Shown here one piece after another: positions 42,373 to 51,229 of a stretch of 64,000 bases of DNA. Below the pieces are notes generated by a model, which did no database searches, was not told where the DNA came from, and saw only the letters and a list, made by a program, of their open reading frames with translations. Position numbers and translations under genes: made by a program. Numbering within the stretch: the first letter of the stretch is position 1; every line of letters begins with the position of its first letter. The stretch is from Bacteroidota bacterium (GTDB taxonomy: Bacteria; Bacteroidota; Bacteroidia; Chitinophagales; Chitinophagaceae), in NCBI GenBank assembly GCA_005882315.1, contig VBAR01000004.1:62001-126000 (forward strand), read 5' to 3'.

Positions 42373-42826
42373 GCCACTAAGACACGAAGGCACAAAGAAA
42401 AAATTTATGACAGAGTTGGAGAGAAACGAAAGAGAAGAGTTTCTTGCAAAGGAAATTGTGGACTGTGCTTATAGAGTCCATAAACAACTTGGACCAGGAT
42501 TGCTTGAGAAAGTATATGAAGTTTGTTTTTGTCATGAATTAGCAAAGAAGGGAATTTCATTCAAAAGGCAAATCGATATTTCAATTGTTTATGATGGATT
42601 AAAATTTGACGAAGGCCTGAGACTGGATGTGTTGGTTGATGATTTAGTTATATGTGAGCTAAAGGCAAAAGATGAATTAAATTTGGTTTGGAAAGCGCAA
42701 ATAATTAGCCATTTAAAGTTGACAGGAAAAAGGATTGGGTTTCTTATAAACTTTAATGTGACTTTAATTAAAGATGGAATTCACAGATTTAGAAACTAAT
42801 ACTTTGTGCCTTCGTGTCTTAGTGGC
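42373..42826 (+). mobile_element. GxxExxY element bounded by a perfect 25-bp inverted repeat
   Basis: The left arm 42373-42397 starts GCCACTAAGACACG; the right arm 42802-42826 is its exact reverse complement over 25 of 25 bases. The 454-bp unit contains one ORF (42407-42799) and fills the whole spacer between the aldehyde dehydrogenase stop (42369) and the RidA start (42837) in the operon direction. There is no transposase. Direct flanking duplications were not evident. Confidence 0.8.
42407..42799 (+). CDS. GxxExxY protein (PD-(D/E)XK-like)
   Basis: From the Met at 42407 (MTELERNEREEF) the protein has 130 residues. The name-giving motif is GPGLLEKVY (Gly 31, Glu 34, Tyr 37) after a VHKQLGPG helix. 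The nuclease-type core follows as LRLDVLVDDLVICELKA (Asp 74; Glu 84, Lys 86), then QIISHLKLTGKRIGFLINF. The family resembles PD-(D/E)XK nucleases; its function is not known. It is not part of kynurenine chemistry. An upstream Met at 42311 lies inside the dehydrogenase gene and was rejected. Confidence 0.87.
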   Translation: MTELERNEREEFLAKEIVDCAYRVHKQLGPGLLEKVYEVCFCHELAKKGISFKRQIDISIVYDGLKFDEGLRLDVLVDDLVICELKAKDELNLVWKAQIISHLKLTGKRIGFLINFNVTLIKDGIHRFRN

Positions 42827-42836
42827 TAAAATAAAT

Positions 42837-43253
42837 ATGAAAGAAATAATAAATACTTCAAACGCATCAACACCACTCGGTGCTTATCCGCATGCAAGAA
42901 AAGTTGGCAACCTTCTTTTTCTTTCCGGCATTGGCCCAAGAAGTCCGAAGGATAACTCAATTCCTGGATTGGAGCTCGATACAGATGGAAATATAGTGAA
43001 GTATGATATCGAAGCGGAAACTCACTCGGTTTTTTCAAATGTAAAAGCAGTACTCGAAGCGAGTGGCAGCAGTTGGAATAAAATGGTAGATGTAACAGTT
43101 TATCTCACAAACATGAAAAAGGATTTTCCAATTTATAATAAGATTTACGGTGAATACTTTAAAGATGTGCAGGCTTGTCGTACAACTGTTGAAGTTAAAA
43201 GTTTGCCAACACCAATTGCTATCGAATTAAAAGTGATTGCTACAATAGATTAA
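42837..43253 (+). CDS. RidA-family protein, probable 2-aminomuconate deaminase
   Basis: A 138-residue RidA/YjgF-type protein starting at the Met at 42837, 10 bases after the GxxExxY element. Seen: STPLGAYPHARKVGNLLFLSGIGPR and the Arg of ACRTTVEVKSLPTPIAIELKVIA, the substrate-carboxylate residue of the family. In the nitrobenzoate and kynurenine pathways RidA-like AmnD/NbaF releases ammonia from 2-aminomuconate, which fits its position after the semialdehyde dehydrogenase. The kynureninase gene starts 1 base after its stop. Confidence 0.87.
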   Translation: MKEIINTSNASTPLGAYPHARKVGNLLFLSGIGPRSPKDNSIPGLELDTDGNIVKYDIEAETHSVFSNVKAVLEASGSSWNKMVDVTVYLTNMKKDFPIYNKIYGEYFKDVQACRTTVEVKSLPTPIAIELKVIATID

Positions 43254-43254
43254 C

Positions 43255-44529
43255 ATGAATTTTCAAAATACACAGGCTTTTGCGAAAGATTTAGATTCAA
43301 AAGATTTACTCAGAACGTTTAGAGATAAATTTTTTATTCCTCAACATAACGGAGCTGATTGCGTTTATTTTACCGGCAACTCACTCGGATTACAACCTAA
43401 AACAACTTCACAGTATGTTCAACAGGAGTTAGATGATTGGGCGAAGATGGGAGTGGAAGGACATTTCCAGGCAAAGAACCCCTGGTTGCCATATCATGAA
43501 ATTTTCCCCAAACAATTATCAAATATCGTTGGCTGCAAGGAAAATGAAGTAGTGGTAATGAATTCACTCACTGTGAACCTTCACTTGCTGATGGTTTCAT
43601 TTTACAGGCCAACAGAGCAACGCTATAAGATTATTTGTGAAGCAAAAGCATTTCCTTCTGATCAGTATGCGTTTGAAACGCAGGCAATATATCATGGATT
43701 GAATGCTGCAGACACTGTTATTGAAGTGTCTCCACGTGAAGGCGAACATTATCTAAGAACAGAAGATATTATTTCAACTATAAAAAAACATGGTGAAAGT
43801 GTTGCAGTAGTTTTATTTGGCGGAGTAAATTATTATACCGGTCAGTTATTTGATATAAAAGCAATCACTGATGCGGCTCATGATGCTGGTGCTTATGCAG
43901 GATTTGACCTGGCACATGCTGCAGGTAATGTTGAATTGAAACTTCATGACTGGGGTGTTGACTTTGCCTGCTGGTGCTCTTATAAATATTTAAATAGCGG
44001 TCCCGGTGGTGTAGCAGGAGTTTATATAAATGAAAAACATGTAGCCAATTCTGAGTTACCTCGTTTCGCCGGTTGGTGGGGTTATACAAAAGAGTCAAGA
44101 TTTAAAATGGAAAAAGGGTTTAAGGCGATACCCACTGCAGAAGGCTGGCAATTGAGCAATGCACCAATACTTTCCATGGCAGCACACAAAGCATCATTGG
44201 ATATTTTTGATGAAGCTGGTATGGGGAAATTGCATACAAAAAGAAAAATGCTAAGTGATTACCTGTTTTTTATTCTGGATAATATAAACTTAAAGCAAAC
44301 CGAAGAAATTATTGAAGTAATTACTCCGCGAAAGGAAAATGAAAAAGGTTGCCAGGTCTCAATACTGATGCTGAACCGTGGGAAAGAAATTTTTGATGTA
44401 CTGACAAAACAGGGAGTAATAGCTGACTGGCGGGAACCGAATGTTATTCGTGTTGCTCCTGTTCCGTTATATAACTCATTTGAAGATATTTGGCGGTTTG
44501 GAAATATTATTGAATCGATATTAAAGTAA
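43255..44529 (+). CDS. kynU: kynureninase
   Basis: A 424-residue PLP enzyme that cleaves 3-hydroxykynurenine to 3-hydroxyanthranilate and alanine. Seen: YFTGNSLGLQPKTT, FPSDQYAFETQ, FDLAHAAGNVELKLHDWGVDFACWCSYKYLNSGPGG, with the Schiff-base Lys at ~244 (CSYK), and RFAGWWGY. The length is normal. It starts 1 base after the RidA stop and is followed by kmo 27 bases later. Confidence 0.96.
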   Translation: MNFQNTQAFAKDLDSKDLLRTFRDKFFIPQHNGADCVYFTGNSLGLQPKTTSQYVQQELDDWAKMGVEGHFQAKNPWLPYHEIFPKQLSNIVGCKENEVVVMNSLTVNLHLLMVSFYRPTEQRYKIICEAKAFPSDQYAFETQAIYHGLNAADTVIEVSPREGEHYLRTEDIISTIKKHGESVAVVLFGGVNYYTGQLFDIKAITDAAHDAGAYAGFDLAHAAGNVELKLHDWGVDFACWCSYKYLNSGPGGVAGVYINEKHVANSELPRFAGWWGYTKESRFKMEKGFKAIPTAEGWQLSNAPILSMAAHKASLDIFDEAGMGKLHTKRKMLSDYLFFILDNINLKQTEEIIEVITPRKENEKGCQVSILMLNRGKEIFDVLTKQGVIADWREPNVIRVAPVPLYNSFEDIWRFGNIIESILK

Positions 44530-44556
44530 GCTGAGGTAGGTAATTAACACCGGAGT

Positions 44557-45906
44557 ATGACAAAAAAAAATATTACCATAGTAGGTGCTGGTCTTGTAGG
44601 TTCTCTTTTATCTATCTACCTGGCAAAAAGGGGCTACAAGGTTAGTATATATGAACGCCGTGGTGATATGCGGCGTGCAAAAGTGGAAGCAGGCCGTTCT
44701 ATTAATCTTGCATTAAGCGATCGTGGATTGTTGGCATTGGAAAAAGTAGGATTGGCAAAAGCGATCCAGGAAATTTCCATTCCAATGCATGGCCGATTTA
44801 TTCATAATATAGATGGAACCACTGCATTTCAGCCATACGGAAAACAGGGGCAGTTCATTAATGCTGTATCAAGAAGTGAATTGAATAAAAAATTGATGGA
44901 CCTGGCGGAAGAGAATGGAATTTCTATTTTCTTTCACGCAAAATGCGCATCCATTAATTGGAAAGAGAATGTGACCGAGTTTATAAACACTAAAAACGGG
45001 GATACTACAGAGATTAATTCAGATATTCTTTTTGGAGCAGATGGAGCATTCTCTGCAGCGAGATTACAACACCAGTTATATCATGATAAGTTTGATTACA
45101 GTCAGCATTATATTGATTGTGGATATAAAGAGTTGACAATTTCAGCCGGGCCGGGTGGCAGTTTTCAAATGGAGAAAAATGCATTGCATATCTGGCCAAG
45201 AAAAGAATACATGCTGATTGCTTTGCCAAATTTGGATGGCAGCTTTACCTGTACACTATTTTTCCCTTTCGAAGGGGAAGCATCTTTCTCAAAGCTGGAC
45301 ACAAAAGAAAAAGTAAAAGATTTCTTTGAAAAAACATTTCCGGACGCAGTTGCATTGATGCCGGATTATATCAATGATTTTTTTAATAACCCTACTTCAT
45401 CATTGGTAACGGTAAAATGTTTTCCATGGATCCGTGAAGACAAGTTTGCATTAATAGGTGACGCTGCACATGCCATTGTTCCTTTTTTTGGACAGGGAAT
45501 GAATTGCGGTTTTGAAGATTGCCGGATACTGGATGAGCTGATTGAAAAATATGAAGATGATTGGCAGTCAATCTTGCAGCACTATCAAACACTGCGCAAA
45601 CCCGATGCTGATGCAATTGCTGATTTAGCAGTAAGCAATTTCACAGAGATGCGTGATAAAACTGCTGATCCTAAATTTTTATTGCAAAAGAAAATAGAAG
45701 CAAAGCTGCATGAAAAATATCCTGACAAATGGATACCGGCTTATTCGCAGGTTACATTCAGTCCGCAGATCCGCTATAGCGAAGCGTTGAAGCAAGGGCA
45801 GAAGCAGGAAGCGATAATGCAGGAGGTAATGAAAGATAATACCATTATTGAAAATTGGGATGATGATAACCTGCATCAGAGAATTATAGGATTGATCAGT
45901 AAGTGA
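44557..45906 (+). CDS. kmo: kynurenine 3-monooxygenase
   Basis: A 449-residue flavin monooxygenase that hydroxylates kynurenine. Seen: IVGAGLVGSLLSIYLAKRGY (FAD loop, residues ~8-27), EAGRSINLALSDRG, ADGAFSAAR, and LIGDAAHAIVPFFGQGMNCGFEDC (the second FAD motif). The hydrophobic C-terminal anchor of the eukaryotic enzyme is absent, as in soluble bacterial KMOs. It is last in the plus-strand kynurenine operon. Confidence 0.96.
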   Translation: MTKKNITIVGAGLVGSLLSIYLAKRGYKVSIYERRGDMRRAKVEAGRSINLALSDRGLLALEKVGLAKAIQEISIPMHGRFIHNIDGTTAFQPYGKQGQFINAVSRSELNKKLMDLAEENGISIFFHAKCASINWKENVTEFINTKNGDTTEINSDILFGADGAFSAARLQHQLYHDKFDYSQHYIDCGYKELTISAGPGGSFQMEKNALHIWPRKEYMLIALPNLDGSFTCTLFFPFEGEASFSKLDTKEKVKDFFEKTFPDAVALMPDYINDFFNNPTSSLVTVKCFPWIREDKFALIGDAAHAIVPFFGQGMNCGFEDCRILDELIEKYEDDWQSILQHYQTLRKPDADAIADLAVSNFTEMRDKTADPKFLLQKKIEAKLHEKYPDKWIPAYSQVTFSPQIRYSEALKQGQKQEAIMQEVMKDNTIIENWDDDNLHQRIIGLISK

Positions 45907-45911
45907 ACAAC

Positions 45912-45942
45912 TTGCCCCATCTAAGTTCTAGTCTTATCTTCG
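45912..45942 (+). promoter_or_regulatory. promoter of pyrF
   Basis: TTG (45912-45914), 20 bases, TATCTTCG (45935-45942). The pyrF ATG begins 4 bases later, so transcription should start at or inside the start codon region. Confidence 0.6.
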
Positions 45943-45946
45943 CCAC

Positions 45947-46753
45947 ATGACCCGCCAGCAACTCGCCGAACAAATTTTTACAAAGCGATCTTATCTCTGC
46001 GTTGGTTTGGATACCGACATTACAAAGATCCCAAAACATCTCCTGTCAGAACCGGATCCGGTCTTCGCATTTAATAAAGCCATTATTGATGCTACTAAAG
46101 ACTTATGTGTTGCTTATAAGGTCAATACAGCATTTTATGAAGCATTAGGATTGAAAGGCTGGGAGGCAATGGAAAAAACAGTTCGTTATATCGGTGACGG
46201 ACATTTTAAAATTGCTGATGCAAAACGAGGTGATATCGGAAATACTTCTTCACAATACGCCAAAGCTTTTTTTGAAACACTTCCGTTTGATTCCATAACT
46301 GTAGCTCCGTACATGGGAGAGGACAGTGTAAAACCATTTTTACAATACGAAGGAAAATGGGCTATCGTTTTGGGATTAACTTCTAATAAAGGTGCAGAAG
46401 ATTTTGAATTGCAGGTAATGGAGGATGAACTTCTTTATGAAAGAGTGTTGAAGAAAGTAAGTGAATGGGGTACTGATGAAAACCTGATGTTTGTAGTTGG
46501 CGCTACACAGGCCGATGAGTTTGCCAATATAAGAAAGATCGTACCATCTCATTTTTACCTTGTTCCGGGTGTAGGTGCACAAGGTGGCAGCTTAAAAGAG
46601 ATTTCAGAAAAAGCAATGATAGCTGATTGTGGTATTTTGGTAAATGCCAGTCGTGCTATTATCTATGCATCGGAAAAAGAAGACTTTGCTGAAGAAGCAA
46701 GAGCTATTGCTCAACAATATCAATGGGAGATGAAGGAATATCTTTCAAAATAA
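45947..46753 (+). CDS. pyrF: orotidine-5'-phosphate decarboxylase, type 2
   Basis: A 268-residue protein of the longer (type 2) PyrF class, making UMP from OMP. Seen: [14 protein letters not shown], the catalytic [10 protein letters not shown] (Lys 93, Asp 96), [13 protein letters not shown], and [15 protein letters not shown], the phosphate loop. The length is normal. Its own promoter is directly upstream, giving a very short or absent leader. A terminator follows. Confidence 0.94.
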   Translation: MTRQQLAEQIFTKRSYLCVGLDTDITKIPKHLLSEPDPVFAFNKAIIDATKDLCVAYKVNTAFYEALGLKGWEAMEKTVRYIGDGHFKIADAKRGDIGNTSSQYAKAFFETLPFDSITVAPYMGEDSVKPFLQYEGKWAIVLGLTSNKGAEDFELQVMEDELLYERVLKKVSEWGTDENLMFVVGATQADEFANIRKIVPSHFYLVPGVGAQGGSLKEISEKAMIADCGILVNASRAIIYASEKEDFAEEARAIAQQYQWEMKEYLSK

Positions 46754-46757
46754 AAAA

Positions 46758-46781
46758 GCTCAAACTTTTTTAAGTTTGAGC
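46758..46781. terminator. terminator between pyrF and yajC
   Basis: GCTCAAACTT (46758-46767) and AAGTTTGAGC (46772-46781) are perfect arms with a 4-base loop, with A-rich left flank and T-containing right flank, so it can serve both converging genes. Confidence 0.8.
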
Positions 46782-46803
46782 CTTATTTGTGATTTGGTTC
46801 TTG

Positions 46804-47139
46804 TTATTTTTTCTCCCCGGTCACTGCTGCCGGTTTATTCAGATTGTTCGACCACTCCATACTCACTGCGCTTTTTTCGATCTTTATATAACTCCCGGGG
46901 CTTGTTTCAAGATTGATAGTGCCGTCTTCATTTATTTTATTTATCGTTCCGTGGATGCCTGCGATCGTTACGATCTTAGTGCCTTTTTGTAAATCGGTAA
47001 TGAATTGTTTTTGCTGCTTTGCTTTTTTTGCTTGTGGTCTTATAAAGAATAACCAGAAAACAAGAATCATCGCACCCAGCATGATCAATGTGCCATATCC
47101 GCCTCCGGGTGACTGTGTTGCCTGTAATAAATTGAACAT
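46804..47139 (-). CDS. yajC: Sec translocase accessory subunit YajC
   Basis: A 111-residue protein with one transmembrane helix (LIMLGAMILVFWLFFIRPQ, residues ~19-37) followed by KKAKQQKQFITDLQKGTKIVTIAGIHGTINKI, the standard YajC pattern. It joins SecDF at the inner membrane. The order nusB, DUF1573, yajC on one strand is typical in this phylum. Confidence 0.92.
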   Translation of the reverse strand: MFNLLQATQSPGGGYGTLIMLGAMILVFWLFFIRPQAKKAKQQKQFITDLQKGTKIVTIAGIHGTINKINEDGTINLETSPGSYIKIEKSAVSMEWSNNLNKPAAVTGEKK

Positions 47140-47167
47140 TGTTTTGAGTTGTTTATATTGTTTAAAA

Positions 47168-47623
47168 TTATTTAACTACTTCTACTGAAAAATTCAGCAT
47201 CTTCTCGCTGTTTGTATTGGCAACAACCGTAAGTGTTTTTGTATTCGGTCCAATGCGGCCATGACTATCGAATTTTGCTTTTATCAAGCCTTCTTTTCCG
47301 GGCATCACTGGTTCTTCTGGTTTTTCAGGAACAGTGCAACCGCAGCTTGCAGAAACATTATCTACAACCAGGGGTTTGTTACCGGTATTTTTAAAGCGAA
47401 AAGTTACTTCCACTATTTCCCCTTCTTTTACTTTTGGAAGTGCCTGGTTCACATTATCTATCCACTCAATAGTTGTATAGTTTTCAGGATCTGCGTTGGT
47501 AGTAGCAGCAGGCTGTTTTGCAGCACTGGTATCACTAGTTCCTGTTTGGCTAGCTTTTTTATCAGTTTCGTTACATGCAGTCATTAATAATGCTGCTCCA
47601 AAAATGAAAACAAGTTTTTTCAT
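47168..47623 (-). CDS. DUF1573 lipoprotein
   Basis: From the Met at 47621-47623 (MKKLVFIFGAALLMTAC) the product has 151 residues, a lipoprotein with a Thr/Ala-rich linker (~18-40). The immunoglobulin-like DUF1573 domain follows: EGEIVEVTFRFKNTGNKPLVVDNVSASCGCTVPEKPEEPVMPGKEGLIKAKFDSHGRIG. The SASCGCT motif is characteristic. Function is unknown. It sits between nusB and yajC. Confidence 0.88.
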   Translation of the reverse strand: MKKLVFIFGAALLMTACNETDKKASQTGTSDTSAAKQPAATTNADPENYTTIEWIDNVNQALPKVKEGEIVEVTFRFKNTGNKPLVVDNVSASCGCTVPEKPEEPVMPGKEGLIKAKFDSHGRIGPNTKTLTVVANTNSEKMLNFSVEVVK

Positions 47624-47669
47624 GATTTTTAAATTTATGAATCGCAAATTTAAGAGAAACAAATGAATC

Positions 47670-47722
47670 AGTCGTCAGTCGGCAGTCAACATTCTTTAGT
47701 AATCCAGTATCCAGTATCTATC
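47670..47722. repeat. two 7-bp tandem repeat runs
   Basis: AGTCGTC, AGTCGGC, AGTCAAC (47670-47690) and then ATCCAGT, ATCCAGT, ATCTATC (47702-47722): two different 7-mers, three copies each, in the spacer between nusB and the DUF1573 gene. Confidence 0.65.
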
Positions 47723-47738
47723 ATCCTAATATCCCAAC

Positions 47739-48677
47739 TCATCCTTTCTTATACTCCACTTTCTGCATTTTCCCTTGCTGTACCAGTTCTTTATGAATAT
47801 TATCCAGTATCCCATTTACAAATTGTCCGCTTTGTTGGGTACTGTATTCTTTTGCAAGGTCAATATACTCGTTGATGGTTACTTTAGGAGGTATAGTTTC
47901 GAAATACAAGAATTCAGCCACCCCCATTTTCATCAGTATCATATCCAGCAATGCAATACGTTCGGGGTCCCAGTTCTTTAATTTCGGAACGATCAGTTCT
48001 TGCAGGTGATCGTTTTTTTCTATCACTGTTTTCGTAAGACTCTCGGCAAAACCTCTTTTATCTGCGCCCAACATGTCTTTAAAATTAAAATGACCAGGTT
48101 TATGCATATAATTCACCAACAATTGGATCAGCATTTCACCATCATCATCCCAGTTAGAAAATATTTCTTCTGCATGTGAGGTGAATTCTTCATTCGCCAG
48201 CATCAGGTCATTTAGTATAAATTCCATGATCGCTTTCTCATCATCACGATTTCGGTTTTGAGCGGCTATATATTTTTTAAATTCTTCTTTTTCTATCAGT
48301 TCCAGGTAGATCTTACGTACCAGTTCATTATCAGCCCGCAACTGGGGTTTATCTTTTGTAAACTGTTCTTTCAGCGCCGGATCATCCAGCATTTTCCACA
48401 GAACTTCATTGCCGGCGAGTTTCGTATTCACGGCCAGGTCTTCCTTTGTAGGTAAATGTTTACTGGCCCGTTGGTGGGCAAGTTTTTCAGAATACCGTGG
48501 TATTTCCGTGAGGAACCAGATCAGGTAAACCATCAGGGAACGGGTATTGTCAAAATGTTTGTTGAGAATGGTAAGGGGGTTGTTCTCTTTTGCGGCTTTT
48601 TCTTTTTCGCCTTCCAGCAGGGACTCATTATAGATCGTCTGCATCACTTTCACCCTGATATTTCTTCTGCTAATCAT
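47739..48677 (-). CDS. nusB: transcription antitermination factor NusB, long Bacteroidota form
   Basis: A 312-residue protein, twice the length of enterobacterial NusB (~140). The N-terminal RRNIRVKVMQTIYNESL resembles the RNA-binding helix, and the C-terminal ~130 residues carry the NusB core: VIEKNDHLQELIVPKLKNWDPERIALLDMILMKMGVAEFLYFETIPPKVTINEYIDLAKEYSTQQSGQFVNGILDNI. A helical insertion of about 150 residues lies between. NusB binds boxA RNA with S10 during rRNA antitermination. Confidence 0.9.
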   Translation of the reverse strand: MISRRNIRVKVMQTIYNESLLEGEKEKAAKENNPLTILNKHFDNTRSLMVYLIWFLTEIPRYSEKLAHQRASKHLPTKEDLAVNTKLAGNEVLWKMLDDPALKEQFTKDKPQLRADNELVRKIYLELIEKEEFKKYIAAQNRNRDDEKAIMEFILNDLMLANEEFTSHAEEIFSNWDDDGEMLIQLLVNYMHKPGHFNFKDMLGADKRGFAESLTKTVIEKNDHLQELIVPKLKNWDPERIALLDMILMKMGVAEFLYFETIPPKVTINEYIDLAKEYSTQQSGQFVNGILDNIHKELVQQGKMQKVEYKKG

Positions 48678-49089
48678 GAATCAAGAACTGTTTGAGGCGG
48701 CAAATGTAACATTTGTAGCATTACCAGCCGAAACAGATTGTTATATATTTATTTCTTTTTAGATTAGGTATGAAGAAATTGTATTCTGTCATTATTCTTT
48801 CATTTTCTGAATCCAAAAAATGAGGATGATTGTGTAAAAGTCATAAAATATTACAACACCCTTTAATCATATCTGGCAGAAATGGTCAAATCAACACTGA
48901 CTGACCTGCCAAAAAGAGACTACTCAAATAGTTCTGTATTACCAATATTGACAACATTTCCCTGAACCTGAAAATTTTGCAGTTTCATTATTGAAGGCAC
49001 GGTATTAGCCCGTAACTTCGCCGCCCCGTCTTAGTCAGGCTCCTGGCAGGGGGGACAAAATTCCTTAAACAAAAAAAATCATACAAACT
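48678..49089. other. 412-base spacer between nusB and groES
   Basis: No convincing gene is seen. A 17-codon frame at 48770-48823 (MKKLYSVIILSFSESKK) is too short to claim. The right part holds the groES promoter. There is no CIRCE operator (TTAGCACTC-N9-GAGTGCTAA), as expected for this phylum. Confidence 0.6.
48991..49020 (+). promoter_or_regulatory. promoter of groES-groEL
   Basis: TTGA (48991-48994), 18 bases, TAACTTCG (49013-49020), close to the Bacteroidota consensus. It implies a leader of about 60 bases before the groES ATG at 49090. Confidence 0.55.
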
Positions 49090-49371
49090 ATGGCAAAGAA
49101 GCTCAGTATTACCCCACTTCATGACAGGGTAATTGTGAAGCCCGCAGCTGCTGAAGAAAAGACAGCAGGTGGAATCATTATCCCCGACACTGCAAAAGAA
49201 AAACCACAGCGTGGTACTATCATCGCTGCTGGTCCTGGTAAAAAAGATGAACCTGTAACAGTAAAATCTGGCGACACGGTTCTTTATGGCAAATATGCCG
49301 GAACTGAGATAACTATTGATGGTGAAGATTTCCTCATCATGAGAGAGAGTGACATTTTAGCGATTGTTTAA
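49090..49371 (+). CDS. groES: co-chaperonin GroES
   Basis: A 93-residue GroES, the lid of the GroEL folding chamber. Seen: [45 protein letters not shown], with the mobile loop [11 protein letters not shown], and [27 protein letters not shown]. groEL follows after 100 bases, a spacer that carries an imperfect direct repeat. Confidence 0.97.
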   Translation: MAKKLSITPLHDRVIVKPAAAEEKTAGGIIIPDTAKEKPQRGTIIAAGPGKKDEPVTVKSGDTVLYGKYAGTEITIDGEDFLIMRESDILAIV

Positions 49372-49402
49372 TGTGCGAATTTGCTGATGTGCAAATTTGC
49401 GA
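49371..49402. repeat. 16-bp direct repeat between groES and groEL
   Basis: ATGTGCGAATTTGCTG (49371-49386) and ATGTGCAAATTTGCGA (49387-49402) are back-to-back imperfect copies. A related CCGCACAT pair (on the opposite strand sense) follows near 49421-49437. The first copy overlaps the last base of the groES stop. Confidence 0.6.
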
Positions 49403-49471
49403 ATTAAGTTTTCCAAACCGCACATCCGCACATCAACTTTTCAAATTAAAAAACTTTTCAAATTATAAAAT

Positions 49472-51112
49472 ATGGCAAAACAATTATTCTTCGATATAGA
49501 AGCAAGAAACAGGATGAAGCGTGGCGTTGATGTTCTCGCCAATGCGGTGAAAGTAACACTCGGTCCTAAAGGCCGCAACGTGGTACTTGAGAAAAAATTT
49601 GGTGCACCTTCAATTACTAAAGATGGTGTAACTGTAGCAAAAGAAATCGAACTGGAAGACCCAATTGAAAATATGGGTGCACAGATGGTGAAAGAAGTAG
49701 CATCTAAAACTGCTGATATTGCAGGTGATGGTACTACTACTGCAACTGTGTTGGCACAATCGATCATCAGCGAAGGTTTGAAAATGGTAGCTGCAGGTTC
49801 TAACCCGATGGATCTGAAACGTGGTATTGACAAAGCAGTTGCTAAAGTAATTGAGCATCTGAAAGGTCAGAGCCAGGCTGTAGGAAATGACAGCAGCAAG
49901 ATCCAACAGGTAGCTGCTATTTCTGCAAACAACGATGCAGAAATTGGTAAGCTGATCGCTGAAGCAATGAAGAAAGTAGGTAAAGAAGGTGTTATCACTG
50001 TTGAAGAAGCAAGAGGTACTGATACTACTGTTGATGTAGTAGAAGGTATGCAATTCGACCGCGGTTATATTTCTCCTTACTTCGTTACGAACAGCGAAAA
50101 AATGCAAGCTGAACTGGAGAATCCTTACATTCTTATTTATGATAAGAAGATCAGCAACATGAAAGATATTCTTCATATCCTGGAGAAAGTTGCACAAGGT
50201 GGCCGTCCTTTATTGATCATTGCTGAAGACCTCGAAGGTGAAGCACTGGCAACATTGGTGGTAAACAAATTGCGTGGTACTTTGAAAGTAGCTGCTGTAA
50301 AAGCTCCTGGTTTCGGTGATCGCAGAAAAGAAATGCTTACTGACCTTGCTATCCTTACAAAAGGTGTTGTGATCAGCGAAGAACAAGGATACAAACTGGA
50401 GAATGCTGACCTGACTTATCTCGGTGTTGCATCTACAGTTACAATTGATAAAGACAATACTACCATCGTTGGTGGTAAAGGAAAGAAAGAAGATATCACA
50501 GCTCGTATCAACCAGATCAAATCTCAGATCGAGAATACGACATCTGATTATGATAAAGAAAAATTACAGGAACGTCTTGCTAAATTAAGCGGTGGTGTTG
50601 CTGTATTGAAAGTAGGTGCTGCTACAGAAATGGAAATGAAAGAAAAGAAGGATCGTGTTGACGATGCATTGCATGCAACAAGAGCTGCAGTAGAAGAAGG
50701 TATCGTTGCAGGTGGTGGTACAGCTTTCATTCGTGCATTGGAATCATTGGAGAAATTCAAAGGTGCTAACGAAGATGAAACAACAGGAGCTGCTATTGTA
50801 CGCCGTGCACTGGAAGAACCTCTTCGCATGATCGTAGAGAATGCAGGTGCAGAAGGTTCTGTTGTAGTAAACAAAATAAGAGAAGGAAAAAATGATTTTG
50901 GTTTCAATGCAAGAACTGAGGAGTATGAAACTTCCATGTTTAAAGCCGGAATTATCGATCCTACGAAAGTAACACGTGTTGCATTGGAAAATGCAGCTTC
51001 TATCGCCGGTATGTTACTCACTACTGAGTGTGTGATTGCTGATAAGCCTAAGAAAGAAGAAGCAGGCGGCCATAACCATGGTGCACCTGATATGGGTGGT
51101 ATGGGTTATTAA
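49472..51112 (+). CDS. groEL: chaperonin GroEL
   Basis: A 546-residue HSP60. It has the ATP-binding [69 protein letters not shown] and [16 protein letters not shown]. The C-terminus is [16 protein letters not shown], a His-containing variant of the GGM tail. It folds cytosolic proteins with GroES. A repeat (51114-51137) and a terminator follow directly. Confidence 0.98.
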   Translation: MAKQLFFDIEARNRMKRGVDVLANAVKVTLGPKGRNVVLEKKFGAPSITKDGVTVAKEIELEDPIENMGAQMVKEVASKTADIAGDGTTTATVLAQSIISEGLKMVAAGSNPMDLKRGIDKAVAKVIEHLKGQSQAVGNDSSKIQQVAAISANNDAEIGKLIAEAMKKVGKEGVITVEEARGTDTTVDVVEGMQFDRGYISPYFVTNSEKMQAELENPYILIYDKKISNMKDILHILEKVAQGGRPLLIIAEDLEGEALATLVVNKLRGTLKVAAVKAPGFGDRRKEMLTDLAILTKGVVISEEQGYKLENADLTYLGVASTVTIDKDNTTIVGGKGKKEDITARINQIKSQIENTTSDYDKEKLQERLAKLSGGVAVLKVGAATEMEMKEKKDRVDDALHATRAAVEEGIVAGGGTAFIRALESLEKFKGANEDETTGAAIVRRALEEPLRMIVENAGAEGSVVVNKIREGKNDFGFNARTEEYETSMFKAGIIDPTKVTRVALENAASIAGMLLTTECVIADKPKKEEAGGHNHGAPDMGGMGY

Positions 51113-51113
51113 A

Positions 51114-51137
51114 AACCCCAACCCCTAAAGGGGCTAA
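51114..51137. repeat. CCCCAACCCC element after groEL
   Basis: CCCCAACCCCTAAAGGGGCT starts 4 bases after the groEL stop, with CCCCTAAAGGGG (51122-51133) as a small palindrome. The same word pattern, interrupted by another palindrome, occurs at 23934-23979 after hldD. Confidence 0.65.
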
Positions 51138-51156
51138 GAAGATTTTATAAAGTATA

Positions 51157-51189
51157 AGTCCTGCTTCGAAAGAAGCGGGACTTTTTTTA
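51157..51189 (+). terminator. terminator of groEL
   Basis: AGTCCTGCTTC (51157-51167) pairs over 11 positions with GAAGCGGGACT (51172-51182) through a GAAA loop, followed by TTTTTTTA. The GCTTC/GAAGCGGGAC words recur in the hairpin at 62397-62421. Confidence 0.85.
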
Positions 51190-51229
51190 TAAAGGCCCAA
51201 TCTTTGTATATCGTCATTTAAACAATCTT

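Noticed and set aside
48770-48823. 17-codon frame MKKLYSVIILSFSESKK
   Set aside because: It looks like a signal-peptide start but stops at once, with no ribosome site or neighbour supporting it.
48678-49089. CIRCE operator upstream of groES
   Set aside because: No TTAGCACTC-N9-GAGTGCTAA-like inverted repeat is present; only a standard promoter could be supported.
49610-50197. 195-residue minus-strand frame inside groEL
   Set aside because: groEL is unmistakable in this stretch; the frame is an antisense shadow with no domain.
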